Source: UBA2029 sp037447125
Lineage (GTDB): Bacteria > Chloroflexota > Anaerolineae > Aggregatilineales > Aggregatilineaceae
Assembly: GCA_037447125.1 (NCBI GenBank)
Contig: JBBIHG010000001.1
Location: 62,001 to 126,000 of the forward strand
Direction of reading: 5' to 3'
Length of the DNA stretch: 64,000 bases
The notes under the pieces were generated by a model. The model was given only the letters and a program-made list of their open reading frames with translations. It made no database searches and was not told where the DNA came from. A program made the position numbers and the translations under genes. Shown piece after piece: positions 34,183-42,861 of this stretch. The stretch's first letter is position 1. Every line of letters begins with the position of its first letter.

Positions 34183-34890
34183 CTACCTGTGCGAGTACTT
34201 GCCCTGTTTCTCGAAGCGGTATCCGACGCGGTGCTCAGTCAGGATATAGGTAGGGTTCGCGGGATTTGGCTCAATCTTGCGCCGGAGCTGACTGATATAG
34301 ACGCGCGGGTAGTAGACATCGTCCACATACTCCGGTCCCCAGACCTGCTCAAGCAGATCACGCTGCGATACGACGCGCCCCGCATTCTCAAGCAGGACAA
34401 TCAGGAGTTTGAACTCGGTAGGCGTCAGGTGAACCTTCTGGTTTTCCACATGGACATGGCGACGCTGGAGGTCCACACTGAGGTAACCATCGTTGTAGCC
34501 GGCCTCAGCGCCCGGTGACGCCATCTGGGCGCGGCGGAGAAGCGCCTTCACCCGGGCGATGAACTCATCCAGGCGGACAGGCTTGACCAGGTACTCATCC
34601 GCGCCGGCATTCAACCCTTCGATGATGTCCTCCTCAGTAACCGCCTGGGCCGATAGCATCATCACGGGGGTTTCGGCGATCTCACGGATGCGGGCGCACA
34701 CGGTCAGGCCGTTCATTTCTGGCATGACGATGTCGAGCACAACGAGATCAGGGTGTTCGCTGTGGAATACGCGCAGCCCCTCCAGGCCATCGCCCGCCAG
34801 CGCCACGTCGAAGCCTTCGCGCCGGAGTTTCCGCCCTAGCGCATCGCGAATGGCCAGCTCATCATCAATAATGAGCACCTTCATGGTCAT
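34183..34890 (-). CDS. OmpR-family response regulator
   Basis: A 235-residue regulator. The receiver has IIDDE, the phospho-acceptor Asp in LVVLDIVMPEMNG (about residue 55), Ser in MMLSAQ and Lys in YLVKPVRLDEF. A winged-helix DNA-binding domain covers residues about 135-230 (LTPTEFKLLIVLLENAG, VWGPEYVDDVYYPRVYISQL, LTEHRVGYRF). ATG ACC ATG at 34890 follows GGGGGAGA. It is the cognate partner of the adjacent 7TM kinase. The interval 34891-35163 upstream holds only the acnA terminator and no clear promoter. Confidence 0.94.
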   Translation of the reverse strand: MTMKVLIIDDELAIRDALGRKLRREGFDVALAGDGLEGLRVFHSEHPDLVVLDIVMPEMNGLTVCARIREIAETPVMMLSAQAVTEEDIIEGLNAGADEYLVKPVRLDEFIARVKALLRRAQMASPGAEAGYNDGYLSVDLQRRHVHVENQKVHLTPTEFKLLIVLLENAGRVVSQRDLLEQVWGPEYVDDVYYPRVYISQLRRKIEPNPANPTYILTEHRVGYRFEKQGKYSHR

Positions 34891-35099
34891 GTGTCTTCTC
34901 TCCCCCTTCCCCAGCGGTCATTGCGCTACCTTCCACACCAAGGCTCACGGGCCTGCGCGCCCCACTGTCGGCAAGGCCTCCGCAGCGATGTGCCCTGGGC
35001 GCCCCTGGCGGCGACGCGGCGTGCCCCCAGGAACGTCCAGGCTCCTTTATCTTACTCCAGTCAGCCAGTTTCGCGCATCTCAGCGCCGGCCGGGCAAGC

Positions 35100-35131
35100 C
35101 CAAAAAGAGCGGCTCGATTTCGCGAGCCGCC
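35100..35131 (-). terminator. Intrinsic terminator of acnA
   Basis: On the minus strand GCGGCTCG, a 6-base loop and CGAGCCGC are followed by TCTTTTT. It lies about 33 bases after the acnA stop. Confidence 0.85.
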
Positions 35132-35163
35132 AGTCCGCCAGGCACTATCACCTACCACGAGGC

Positions 35164-37896
35164 TCATGCGCTCTCGCGCAGCATCTCGCGCAAGACCGCG
35201 TGCAGAATGCCGCCCTGCTGATAGTAATTGACCTCTACGGGCGTATCCAGACGGCAGATGACGGGGAAGGTCTTGACGCTCCCGTCGGTGCCTGTAGCCC
35301 GCACCAACAGCTCCGCACCCGGCGCGAGTCCACCCGCCAGGCCCTCGATGTCGAAGGTCTCGAAGCCGGTCAGCCCCAGGGCAGTGGCGCTCTGATCATC
35401 CTTGAACTGTAAGGGCAACACGCCCATGCCGATCAGATTGCTGCGATGAATGCGCTCAAAACTCTCGACCAGGACGGTTCGCACGCCCAGCAGCAGCGTT
35501 CCCTTGGCCGCCCAGTCGCGGGAGCTTCCCGTGCCGTATTCTTTGCCCGCCACCACAATGAGCGGGGTATGCTCGGCACGGTAGCATTCGGCAGCATCAA
35601 AAATACTCATTTGCTCTCCGCTCGGAATGTGCACGGTCACGCCGCCCTCAGTGCCGGGCACCAGCAGGTTCTTCAGGCGGATATTGGCGAACGTCCCGCG
35701 CACCATCACCCGGTCGTTGCCACGCCGCGAGCCGTAGGAGTTGAAGTCCTTGACGGCGACGCCACGCTCGATCAGGTATCTGCCGGCGGGGCTGTCGGGG
35801 GCGATCGAGCCGGCTGGCGAGATGTGATCGGTTGTCACCGAGTCGCCTAGCAGGGCGAGCACCCGCGCCCCCCGAATGTCAGTGACGGGCGCTGGATCGG
35901 GCGTCAGGTCCATGAAGAAGGGTGGCTCCTGGATGTAGGTTGAGTGAGCATCCCATTGGTAGACGGGGCTGGCGGCCACCGGAATGGCGTTCCAGGTCTC
36001 GTTGCCATCGTAGACGTTGCTGTACTGCTCAGTGAACATGTCCGGCTTGAGCGCCGCCCCGATAGTCTCCTGAATCTCTCCTTGGGTCGGCCAGATGTCG
36101 CGCAGATAGACTGGCTGGCCCTGGAGATCGTAGCCGAGCGGGTCGGCGCTCAGGTTGCAGTCAACGGTGCCGGCCAGGGCGTAGGCGACGACCAGCGGCG
36201 GCGATGCGAGGTAGTTGGCGCGCACATGTGGGTTGATGCGCCCCTCGAAGTTGCGGTTGCCGCTGAGCACGGCTGCCGCCACCAGATCGTACTCTTTCAC
36301 CGCGTCAGCCACCTGCTGGGCCAACGGACCGCTGTTGCCGATGCAGGTGGTACAGCCATAGCCAACCACGTAGAAGCCGAGCCGCTCGAGGTAGGACAGC
36401 AGACCTGCTTCTTCGAGATAGGCAGTCACCACTTTCGAGCCGGGCGCCAGGCTGGTCTTCACATAGGGCGGCACTCTCAGCCCGCGCTCGACGGCTTTCC
36501 TGGCGAGCAGCCCGGCGGCGATCATGACCGAAGGGTTCGAGGTGTTCGTGCAGCTCGTGATGGCGGCGATCACCACCAGGCCATGCCCAGCCTGGGTGGT
36601 CTGCCGGCCGTTTCGGCCAATCTCGATGGTTACGCGCTGCCGCGCTGCCTCGGGCGCGAGCGCGAAGCCGCGCTCGGAAGTCGGCGCCACCAACGCCTGG
36701 CGGAAGTTGTGCTGCATCTCCGACAGAGGTACTCGATCCTGGGGGCGTTTGGGTCCGGCGAGACTCGGCTCGACAGCGCCCAGATCAAGCTCCAGAACAG
36801 CGGAGAACAGCGGATCGGGCGTATCCTCGCTGCGAAACATGCCCTGCGCGCGGGTATACTGCTCCACAAGGCGCACCAGGTGGGCAGGACGCCCGGTATA
36901 GGTCAGGTAACGCAAAGTCTCCGCGTCAACCGGGAAGAAGCCCATCGTGGCTCCGTACTCAGGAGCCATGTTAGCCAGCGTGGCCCGGTCGGGAAGGCTC
37001 AGATGACTCAGGCCGGGTCCGAAGAACTCGACGAACTTGTCCACCACCCCATGCTTGCGCAGCATTTGTGTCACGACCAGCACGAGATCAGTGGCAGAGG
37101 CTCCCTCGGGCAGTTGGCCGATCAGCTTGAAGCCGACGACCTGGGGCATGAGCATGGTGATAGGCTGGCCGAGCATGACGGCCTCGGCCTCAATGCCCCC
37201 AACGCCCCACCCCACGACGCCCAGCCCGTTGATCATCGTCGTGTGCGAGTCCGTGCCAACCAGGCTGTCGGGAAAGGCCACAAGCTCGCCGTTGACTCTC
37301 TGAGTGAGCACTACCCTGGCCAGGTACTCCAGGTTCACCTGGTGCACGATGCCGGTGGCTGGAGGCACAGCCCGGAAATTGGCGAAGACCTCCTGGCCCC
37401 AGCGAATGAACTCGTAGCGCTCGCGGTTGCGCTCGAATTCAAACTGAGCGTTGACACGCAGCGCGTCCGCTGAGCCAAAGGCATCAACCTGCACTGAGTG
37501 GTCAATCACCAGGTCCACAGGAATAGCTGGGTTGATGCGCGCCGGGTTGCCACCCATGCGCTGCATCGCCGAGCGGAGCGCCGCGAGGTCAACCAGCGAA
37601 GGCACGCCTGTGAAATCCTGCAGGATCACTCGCGCCGGCTTGAAGGGAATCTCCTGTGCTGCTTGCGCCGCCGGTGACCACTGGGCCAGCCTGATCACAT
37701 CATCATCGGTGACCTCGAACCCGTTGTTGCTGCGCAGCACCGATTCCAGCAGCACCTTGATCGAGAAAGGCAGCCGCTCAACGGCCCCTACCCCCTGCTC
37801 TTCCAGGGCCGACAGGCGGAAATAGGTCAGGTTTCCCTGGTCGGTTTCGAGTGCAGTGCGCGCGCCAAATGGGTCGCGGAGCAAATGGTCTCTCAT
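35164..37896 (-). CDS. acnA: Aconitate hydratase A
   Basis: A 910-residue TCA-cycle enzyme that interconverts citrate and isocitrate. The 4Fe-4S ligands are Cys in AITSCTNTSNPSVM and the pair in GYGCTTCIGNSGPL. The substrate-binding blocks SLVGTDSHTTMINGLGV and EYGTGSSRDWAAKGT are present, as is the swivel domain (LLGDSVTTDHISPAG). ATG at 37896 follows AGGAAGGA. It is a single-gene unit with its own terminator and no other TCA genes around. IRP-like secondary roles are known for AcnA proteins but not testable here. Confidence 0.97.
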   Translation of the reverse strand: MRDHLLRDPFGARTALETDQGNLTYFRLSALEEQGVGAVERLPFSIKVLLESVLRSNNGFEVTDDDVIRLAQWSPAAQAAQEIPFKPARVILQDFTGVPSLVDLAALRSAMQRMGGNPARINPAIPVDLVIDHSVQVDAFGSADALRVNAQFEFERNRERYEFIRWGQEVFANFRAVPPATGIVHQVNLEYLARVVLTQRVNGELVAFPDSLVGTDSHTTMINGLGVVGWGVGGIEAEAVMLGQPITMLMPQVVGFKLIGQLPEGASATDLVLVVTQMLRKHGVVDKFVEFFGPGLSHLSLPDRATLANMAPEYGATMGFFPVDAETLRYLTYTGRPAHLVRLVEQYTRAQGMFRSEDTPDPLFSAVLELDLGAVEPSLAGPKRPQDRVPLSEMQHNFRQALVAPTSERGFALAPEAARQRVTIEIGRNGRQTTQAGHGLVVIAAITSCTNTSNPSVMIAAGLLARKAVERGLRVPPYVKTSLAPGSKVVTAYLEEAGLLSYLERLGFYVVGYGCTTCIGNSGPLAQQVADAVKEYDLVAAAVLSGNRNFEGRINPHVRANYLASPPLVVAYALAGTVDCNLSADPLGYDLQGQPVYLRDIWPTQGEIQETIGAALKPDMFTEQYSNVYDGNETWNAIPVAASPVYQWDAHSTYIQEPPFFMDLTPDPAPVTDIRGARVLALLGDSVTTDHISPAGSIAPDSPAGRYLIERGVAVKDFNSYGSRRGNDRVMVRGTFANIRLKNLLVPGTEGGVTVHIPSGEQMSIFDAAECYRAEHTPLIVVAGKEYGTGSSRDWAAKGTLLLGVRTVLVESFERIHRSNLIGMGVLPLQFKDDQSATALGLTGFETFDIEGLAGGLAPGAELLVRATGTDGSVKTFPVICRLDTPVEVNYYQQGGILHAVLREMLRESA

Positions 37897-38103
37897 CACG
37901 GTTCCTTCCTGGTGCTCAGGCATGGCAAATTCACACAGACGGAGAGGTGAGCGACGGTACGCTATAGATTATAGAGGGCACTTTGCCTCCAAACTAATTC
38001 CTTCCCTGGGTTCAGCGCAGCCCCCCGGCGATGACGGCAACGGTACTCCCCCGTCGTCTGCCGCCGCAGTGCCCGGACATCTCGGCGGCCTGCGGCAAAA
38101 TCC

Positions 38104-38132
38104 TTGCCAGGAGCCTTCTCTTGACCTATAAT
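38104..38132 (+). promoter_or_regulatory. Strong promoter of the unknown two-gene cassette
   Basis: TTGCCA (38104-38109), a 17-base spacer and a perfect TATAAT (38127-38132), 53 bases before the TTG start at 38185. Confidence 0.65.
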
Positions 38133-38184
38133 TGCCCCTTGTCGTGAGACACTCACGAGGCCATCAGCGACTACAGGGACAGCA

Positions 38185-39798
38185 TTGCTTCGACACCAAA
38201 CTGCCTCCGAGCACTACTGGACTGAGCACTTCGAGGTCACCGACGAAGACGTCGAGTTCCTCTTCAATGTGTTCCTTGAGGGCGAAAAGCCGCTCTCCAG
38301 TGCAGACCTGGCCAGCCGGCTGGTCTCGTTCCGCATCGAACGAGAAGCGCAACTTCTGCATCGCCAGATTCAACGTGGCGAGATATTCCAGCCGAAGGAG
38401 GCCTACCAGGTCGGCCAGACGCTGGTATTTCCGGCCCTGGATTACGCCATCGGGCAAGTGGTTGGCATGCGGCAGGGCAATAACCCGGAGCACGGCCCGT
38501 TCACCGTCATCGAAGTGCACTTCGAGAACGGCGAGTCTCGTGAGTTCGCCAGCGCACTACAGACGCCGCACGACCTCAACATTGATTTCAGCGCGGACAC
38601 CCAAGGCCCTGCTGTCAGCGAAGCGGATGTGAAGACGATCCTGCGCAACTATGGCGACGACATCGTCTATCTGATTGAGGAACGGCTGCGCAAGGAGTCG
38701 GACACGGTCTACTTTGCCGGACGCTGGTTTTTGAAGTCACTGCTGGCCGAGGTGACGATTGCCCATCTCCACCTTGCTGAGGCTGTGCTCGTGATCCACA
38801 ATGGCGGCCCCCTGGAGACGGAGCGTATCATCAAGGAAATCGATCTGCCCGCCGAGGTCAACCGTCGCTTGCAGACTTTCTCGCTGGACTACGCCATGTT
38901 CCGCGATGAGCGTTTCGATGAAGTTGGCCCGGCGGGGCGCGTGTTGTGGTGCCTGCGCGAGATGGAGCCCTCCGAAGTGCTCAGCGTTCCGGAGCGCTTG
39001 CGTTACAAACCCATCGAGTATGACTGGCGGCTGCTGACCAATGAACTCGTGCAGCTTGAGCACGAGATAGACGATGAGCTGTCTAACCTGCGCTCGCCGG
39101 CGCTGCCCGCTGACTCGGTCACTTTCAGTCTCAATTTCCCGCATCGCCGCACTGGGACGCTGCCTCTGAACTCACATTTGCGCCACATGTTTCCGACCGC
39201 GTACGAAACGCCGCGTATCCTGATGACGCTTGTGGATGGGCAGACGGGTGAGGAAATGCCAGGCTGGGTTGTCCGCGAGCACCGCTACGTGTACGGACTG
39301 GCGGACTTCTACCGCCGTCACCGTCTACCCGTCGGCGCCTACGTTATTGTCAAGCGCACCGACGATCCTTCTCGCGTAATCGTGGATTTTCACGCCCATC
39401 GCCCGCGTACAGAGTGGGTCCGGCTGGCAACGGCGGGGCCTGGCAGCCGGCTGCAGATCGAGAATCAGAAGCGTGCCATCGGCGCCGAGTATGACGATCT
39501 GACCATCCTTGGCGCAGACGATCTGAAAGCCATTGATGTCCTGTGGATCGCCACGGACAGGCCTCAGCGCAGTCTCACTGACACCATGCGTGAAGTCATG
39601 GGCGAGCTGGCGAAACTCACTCCACAGCGCACAGTTCACGCCAAGACACTGTACAGTGCGGTCAATGTGCTGCGCCGCTGCCCACCTGGGCCGATCTTCG
39701 CCGCATTGGTCTCAAGCGCGGACTTTGAGCACGTTGGAGGGCCGTACTGGCGTCTGGCCCGAGCCGGGTTTGCGAGCGGCTCAGGCGCCGGCAGCTAA
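38185..39798 (+). CDS. Uncharacterised protein with possible C-terminal winged-helix (HARE-HTH-like) module
   Basis: I do not recognise a known family for most of this 537-residue protein. It has no signal or TM segment. The N-terminus is helical (TDEDVEFLFNVFLEGEKPL). Residues 60-110 form a strand-rich part with VGQTLVFPALDYAIGQVVGM. The middle is helical and rich in charged residues. The C-terminal 60 residues (HAKTLYSAVNVLRRCPPGP, then FAALVSSADFEHVGG and YWRLA) resemble the ASXL/HARE-HTH winged-helix found in DNA-modification and RNA-polymerase delta proteins. That match is tentative. The TTG start is chosen because CAGGGAC sits five bases upstream. The partner gene follows after nine bases. 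Confidence 0.75.
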   Translation: MLRHQTASEHYWTEHFEVTDEDVEFLFNVFLEGEKPLSSADLASRLVSFRIEREAQLLHRQIQRGEIFQPKEAYQVGQTLVFPALDYAIGQVVGMRQGNNPEHGPFTVIEVHFENGESREFASALQTPHDLNIDFSADTQGPAVSEADVKTILRNYGDDIVYLIEERLRKESDTVYFAGRWFLKSLLAEVTIAHLHLAEAVLVIHNGGPLETERIIKEIDLPAEVNRRLQTFSLDYAMFRDERFDEVGPAGRVLWCLREMEPSEVLSVPERLRYKPIEYDWRLLTNELVQLEHEIDDELSNLRSPALPADSVTFSLNFPHRRTGTLPLNSHLRHMFPTAYETPRILMTLVDGQTGEEMPGWVVREHRYVYGLADFYRRHRLPVGAYVIVKRTDDPSRVIVDFHAHRPRTEWVRLATAGPGSRLQIENQKRAIGAEYDDLTILGADDLKAIDVLWIATDRPQRSLTDTMREVMGELAKLTPQRTVHAKTLYSAVNVLRRCPPGPIFAALVSSADFEHVGGPYWRLARAGFASGSGAGS

Positions 39799-39807
39799 GG
39801 AAAAGCC

Positions 39808-40251
39808 GTGACCACCTCGACCAGCATAGCGAGCAAGCGGGTTAAGCCCACGCTCGACACCAGATTTCATATTGACTATGACTGGTGGGAGCGTGAGGGG
39901 CGCGATCTGCGCGTGTACCTGCTGAGCCACCTGCCTGCTGAGCAGCGCGGGTTCTTCGCGCAGTATCGCGATACCGAGAATGTGGACTGGGTTGACCCGG
40001 TCACGGCGGAAGTCAGCAAGGTGGATGCGCTACAGCGTGCCCTGCGCGAGGCCAGCCAGCAACCGGATTTCATCACGCCGCATCTGTCGCTGGTAGATGC
40101 GGTGTTTCGCGTGTTCCTGGCCAATGACAACACCCCCCTCACTCCGAATGAGTTGAGCGAGCTGATCGGTCGCCCGCCCATGACGATCCTGCGCACGCTG
40201 GCGGGTATGACCGTCTACAAAGGTCTGCGCCCCTTCCTCGCTGACGAATAG
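39808..40251 (+). CDS. Uncharacterised small protein, partner of the preceding gene
   Basis: A 147-residue protein of unknown function. The first 18 residues are basic and disordered. The rest is helical: TRFHIDYDWWEREGRDLRVY, then HLPAEQRGFFAQYRDTENVDW. A C-terminal helix-turn-helix-like segment (LTPNELSELIGRPPMTILRT, about 110-135) could bind DNA or protein. The GTG at 39808 follows GGAAAAGCC. The tight spacing to the 537-residue gene suggests the two products act together. Confidence 0.72.
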   Translation: MTTSTSIASKRVKPTLDTRFHIDYDWWEREGRDLRVYLLSHLPAEQRGFFAQYRDTENVDWVDPVTAEVSKVDALQRALREASQQPDFITPHLSLVDAVFRVFLANDNTPLTPNELSELIGRPPMTILRTLAGMTVYKGLRPFLADE

Positions 40252-40286
40252 CGCCCGCCCTGCGGTGTGCAGCGGGCGGATGCCAG

Positions 40287-40315
40287 TTGACACCACCCTG
40301 CCCGCGCCGTACAAT
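40287..40315 (+). promoter_or_regulatory. Consensus promoter of tRNA-Arg(UCU)
   Basis: Perfect TTGACA (40287-40292), a 17-base spacer and TACAAT (40310-40315), 10 bases before the tRNA 5' end. Confidence 0.8.
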
Positions 40316-40324
40316 GACTGCCAT

Positions 40325-40397
40325 GCCCCTGTAGCTCAGCGGACAGAGCAACTGCCTTCTAAGCAGACGGCCGGGGGTTCGAGTCCCTCCAGGGGCG
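40325..40397 (+). tRNA. tRNA-Arg (anticodon UCU)
   Basis: A 73-base cloverleaf: acceptor GCCCCTG/CAGGGGC, D-stem GCTC/GAGC, anticodon loop CTTCTAA (UCU, reads AGA), T-loop TTCGAGT, discriminator G. The anticodon stem has an A-A mismatch at the 27-43 pair. CCA is not encoded. Confidence 0.95.
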
Positions 40398-40416
40398 CTG
40401 GATGTGGCCGAAGGCC

Positions 40417-40443
40417 GACAAGCCCGCATCACGCGGGCTTGTC
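40417..40443. terminator. Hairpin terminator after tRNA-Arg(UCU)
   Basis: Perfect 11-base arms (GACAAGCCCGC and GCGGGCTTGTC) with an ATCAC loop, 20 bases after the tRNA. It lies between converging genes and may work in both directions. The T-run is weak. Confidence 0.65.
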
Positions 40444-40482
40444 GCTTGTCTGGCTCGAGTCTTCTGAGAAAGCTGCTGGCGG

Positions 40483-41754
40483 CTAGGACATGATCGCCTC
40501 GTAGAGCGCCTGGGTTTCCGCCTCGGGCACCTTGCCGTCCTGCTTGAGCTGGTCTACCAGCTTCTGGTAATGGACTGCCGTCTCGCTGCGCCGTCCCAGG
40601 TCGGCGTAGAGCTGCATGATCTGGCGGTGTATCGGCTCATAGCGGTCGTTCTCGCCCACAGCGCGCAGCAGCAGGCCAAGCGCGTGCTCCTGACGCCCTT
40701 CGGCCAGGCGGATGCGCGCCATCTCGCCGAGCGCCTCAAGATAACCCTGCTGGTAGCTGGCCCGTCGCCTGACGATCCACTGGTCGCTGTGCCCCTGGAG
40801 GAAGGGGCCGCGATACAGATCGATGGCGGTCTGCCAGGCGGCGGCCTTGTCTTCGGTCTCTGGAGTTCTTCCGCGCATCAGTGCGCTGACGAACTCGCTG
40901 ATGTCGTACTCCACAGAGACCTCCGGGTTGACGCGGTAGTAGCCCCCATCATGGACCAACACATCGAAGTCGAGAGCTTTGTGCAGGCGGCGCTTGGTCA
41001 CGTGGAAGACGTTGACGGCCTGGTCGTTCTCAAGATCGGGCCAGAACGCCTGGCAGATCTCTGAGCGGGTCACCACCGGACGATCCAGGGCAAAGAAGAA
41101 CAGCAGGCGCGGCAGGTGACCTTCCCAGGTTCCAATCGCTTCCCCATTGAGGAACACGTAGCCAGGACCCAGTGCATTGACCTTGAGCTTTGTCTGACCA
41201 TCGGCGCGCATATCGTAGAAGTTGCTGGTCACGAGCTGATCATCGCGCAAGATGACCGCTTTCTTCTGCGCGATGAGCGAGATCCACGGCAGGCGCGGAA
41301 GGGTGCGGCTGTTGATCACAATGCGGCAGTGCGCCGGCGCGCGCAGGATAGTCTGCTCCACGAACCACTGAATATCGTCTGCCCCGTCGGTGCGGTCGTA
41401 CTCGTCCAGGATGAGGAGAAAAGGCTCTTTGGCCAGGCCCTTGATGTCGGTCACGAACGCTTCAAGCAGGCTGTCAAGCTCTTCGGCGGGGTCGGACTGG
41501 GCGACATTGACATGTCGGCCGAACGTTGGATGCTGGTTGGCCAGATCGTGGGTGATGCCGGACAGAAACGAACGTACGTCTACGTCGTCCGGCCCCATGG
41601 CATAGTAGAACACGGGCGTGTCCACCAGATTCATGAGCTGGGCGACGACCATGGGGCGATAGCGGCCGGCCGGGTGGAGAAGCACCGCCCTGGCCTCGGC
41701 GCCACGCTCATGAACAGCTTGAAGGGCTTTCGCCACCAGATCGTTGAGTTCCAT
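40483..41754 (-). CDS. BTAD/SARP-type regulator with a degenerate STAND ATPase domain
   Basis: A 423-residue regulator-like protein. Residues 1-185 resemble the NTPase part of MalT/LuxR-type STAND proteins: LLHPAGRYRPMVVAQL sits where the P-loop (GxxGxGKT) should be, LLILDEYDRTDG is the Walker B site, and CRIVINSRTLPRLPW is the sensor. The P-loop lacks the Lys and Gly needed for ATP binding. Residues 195-275 are a winged-helix of the SARP kind (LPRLLFFFALDRPV, FHVTKRRLHKALDF). Residues 280-423 form the TPR-like BTAD region (AAWQTAIDLYRGPFLQ). ATG at 41754 follows AGGGG. A TTGCCT-N17-TATACT promoter drives it. Confidence 0.82.
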   Translation of the reverse strand: MELNDLVAKALQAVHERGAEARAVLLHPAGRYRPMVVAQLMNLVDTPVFYYAMGPDDVDVRSFLSGITHDLANQHPTFGRHVNVAQSDPAEELDSLLEAFVTDIKGLAKEPFLLILDEYDRTDGADDIQWFVEQTILRAPAHCRIVINSRTLPRLPWISLIAQKKAVILRDDQLVTSNFYDMRADGQTKLKVNALGPGYVFLNGEAIGTWEGHLPRLLFFFALDRPVVTRSEICQAFWPDLENDQAVNVFHVTKRRLHKALDFDVLVHDGGYYRVNPEVSVEYDISEFVSALMRGRTPETEDKAAAWQTAIDLYRGPFLQGHSDQWIVRRRASYQQGYLEALGEMARIRLAEGRQEHALGLLLRAVGENDRYEPIHRQIMQLYADLGRRSETAVHYQKLVDQLKQDGKVPEAETQALYEAIMS

Positions 41755-41792
41755 TGTTAGACCCCTATATGTATACAGGTTCACTTAGTCAC

Positions 41793-41821
41793 AGTATATA
41801 ATAGGCGCCGCGATAAGGCAA
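41793..41821 (-). promoter_or_regulatory. Promoter of the BTAD regulator
   Basis: The minus strand reads TTGCCT (41821-41816), a 17-base spacer and TATACT (41798-41793), about 40 bases before the start codon. Confidence 0.6.
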
Positions 41822-41960
41822 GCTCTAATGCACACGTTCTGCAAGCCCGGCATCGAGATTTGTGAAGATGCTTCTATCATCTTAGTTTAGTCTATGTAAG
41901 CCTGTTTCGCAACTCCTGCTGAGCTAATGCTCCTGGCACATCTGTTCCTGCACGGGAGAT

Positions 41961-41989
41961 TGGACACCCTCCCTCTGTGCTGATACAAT
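41961..41989 (+). promoter_or_regulatory. Promoter of the HhH-DUF971-unknown-hpt-cca operon
   Basis: TGGACA (41961-41966), a 17-base spacer, then TACAAT (41984-41989), 109 bases before the first start codon. Confidence 0.55.
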
Positions 41990-42097
41990 ACTGGCCAGGT
42001 TAATGGAGCCGAGCGAGCCTGCTCGGCCAGTCGCTGTCCGCTGTATCCTGCCGGCCGCGCCTGGCGGCGCCTAACGAGCTTTGTGAGAGTTCACGCC

Positions 42098-42529
42098 ATG
42101 GTCAAAACTGTGAGAAACCTGACTGTGCTTGGCGCAGGCCTTGGAGTCAGCGCAGTGGTGGGATGGCTCCTGCTCCGCGAGAGCAGGCGTGGCAGGCTCG
42201 CCGAGCGGATGATCGTCCGTTCGCGCGCTCTTGAGGCCGCCGCTGAACCGGTGACCAAGATCATGTTGCCACTGGACAAGATTGAGCTGCAACCTGAGCC
42301 AGCCTTGCGCCCCGCGGCTGACGATTTCACGCGGATCAAGGACGTAGGCCCCCGTTTCGCCCAGGCGATGCGCGAGGCCGGCATTACCAGCTTCAGTCAG
42401 CTCGCCGCGCTGACGCCTGACGCCCTGTCCGATATGCTCGCGCCGTTTGTCGCCGTGCGCGCGCAGCGCATCCGCAGCAACGACTGGATCGGACAGGCCC
42501 GGCACCTGGCGACTTCCGCTGAGCAGTGA
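42098..42529 (+). CDS. Membrane-anchored helix-hairpin-helix (DUF4332-like) protein
   Basis: A 143-residue protein with one TM helix near residues 8-25 and a basic stretch after it (RESRRGRLAER). Residues 75-125 form a double helix-hairpin-helix (DFTRIKDVGPRFAQAMREAG, then SFSQLAALTPDALSDML). Such modules bind nucleic acid or mediate contacts. ATG at 42098 follows GAGAG, with an upstream GTG at 42083 possible. The stop overlaps the GTG start of the DUF971 gene by four bases. The role is unknown. Confidence 0.75.
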   Translation: MVKTVRNLTVLGAGLGVSAVVGWLLLRESRRGRLAERMIVRSRALEAAAEPVTKIMLPLDKIELQPEPALRPAADDFTRIKDVGPRFAQAMREAGITSFSQLAALTPDALSDMLAPFVAVRAQRIRSNDWIGQARHLATSAEQ

Positions 42530-42861
42530 CGATGGCCGCTGTCGTCCCAGCCGAAATCACATTGCGACAAACGGCTAACGAGCTGGTCATCCACTGGTCT
42601 GACGGCCAGATGTGCCGCTATCCGGTCGGACCCCTGCGCATGGCCTGCCCCTGCGCCGAGTGTCGCGGCGGCCATGCCAACATGGGCCGTGCAGGCGACC
42701 CAGAGAATCTGCTCGATCTGGTCCCACGCCAGCAATACGCTGTGGAGCGGCTGGAAATTGTTGGCAACTACGCTCTTCAGTTCTTCTGGAGCGATGGTCA
42801 TCACGCGGGAATCTACACCTGGGAGTATCTCCATCGCCTGTGTCCACGGGAGACAGTTTGA
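42526..42861 (+). CDS. DUF971 family protein
   Basis: A 111-residue protein of the DUF971 / gamma-butyrobetaine hydroxylase N-terminal-like fold. The typical order is visible: ELVIHWSDGQMCRYPVGPLR, then ACPCAECRGG with three Cys that may bind metal, and FFWSDGHHAGIYTWEYL at the end. In other bacteria such proteins are linked to iron-sulphur or MRP-type functions, but no role is proved. It starts at GTG 42526 (or ATG 42532), coupled to the gene before. Its stop overlaps the next start (TGATG). Confidence 0.88.
   Translation: MTMAAVVPAEITLRQTANELVIHWSDGQMCRYPVGPLRMACPCAECRGGHANMGRAGDPENLLDLVPRQQYAVERLEIVGNYALQFFWSDGHHAGIYTWEYLHRLCPRETV

Larger units (their letters stand above)
41755..42097. 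other. 343-base divergent intergenic region
   Basis: It holds the minus-strand promoter of the BTAD regulator (41793-41821) and the plus-strand promoter of the HhH-DUF971-hpt-cca operon (41961-41989). An imperfect repeat CCTATATGTATACAGG (41764-41779) lies in the BTAD leader. Nothing else is seen. Confidence 0.45.

Noticed and set aside
35944..37473. Long open frame (509 codons) opposite acnA
   Set aside because: It is an antisense shadow in GC-rich sequence and contains no motif of a protein family.
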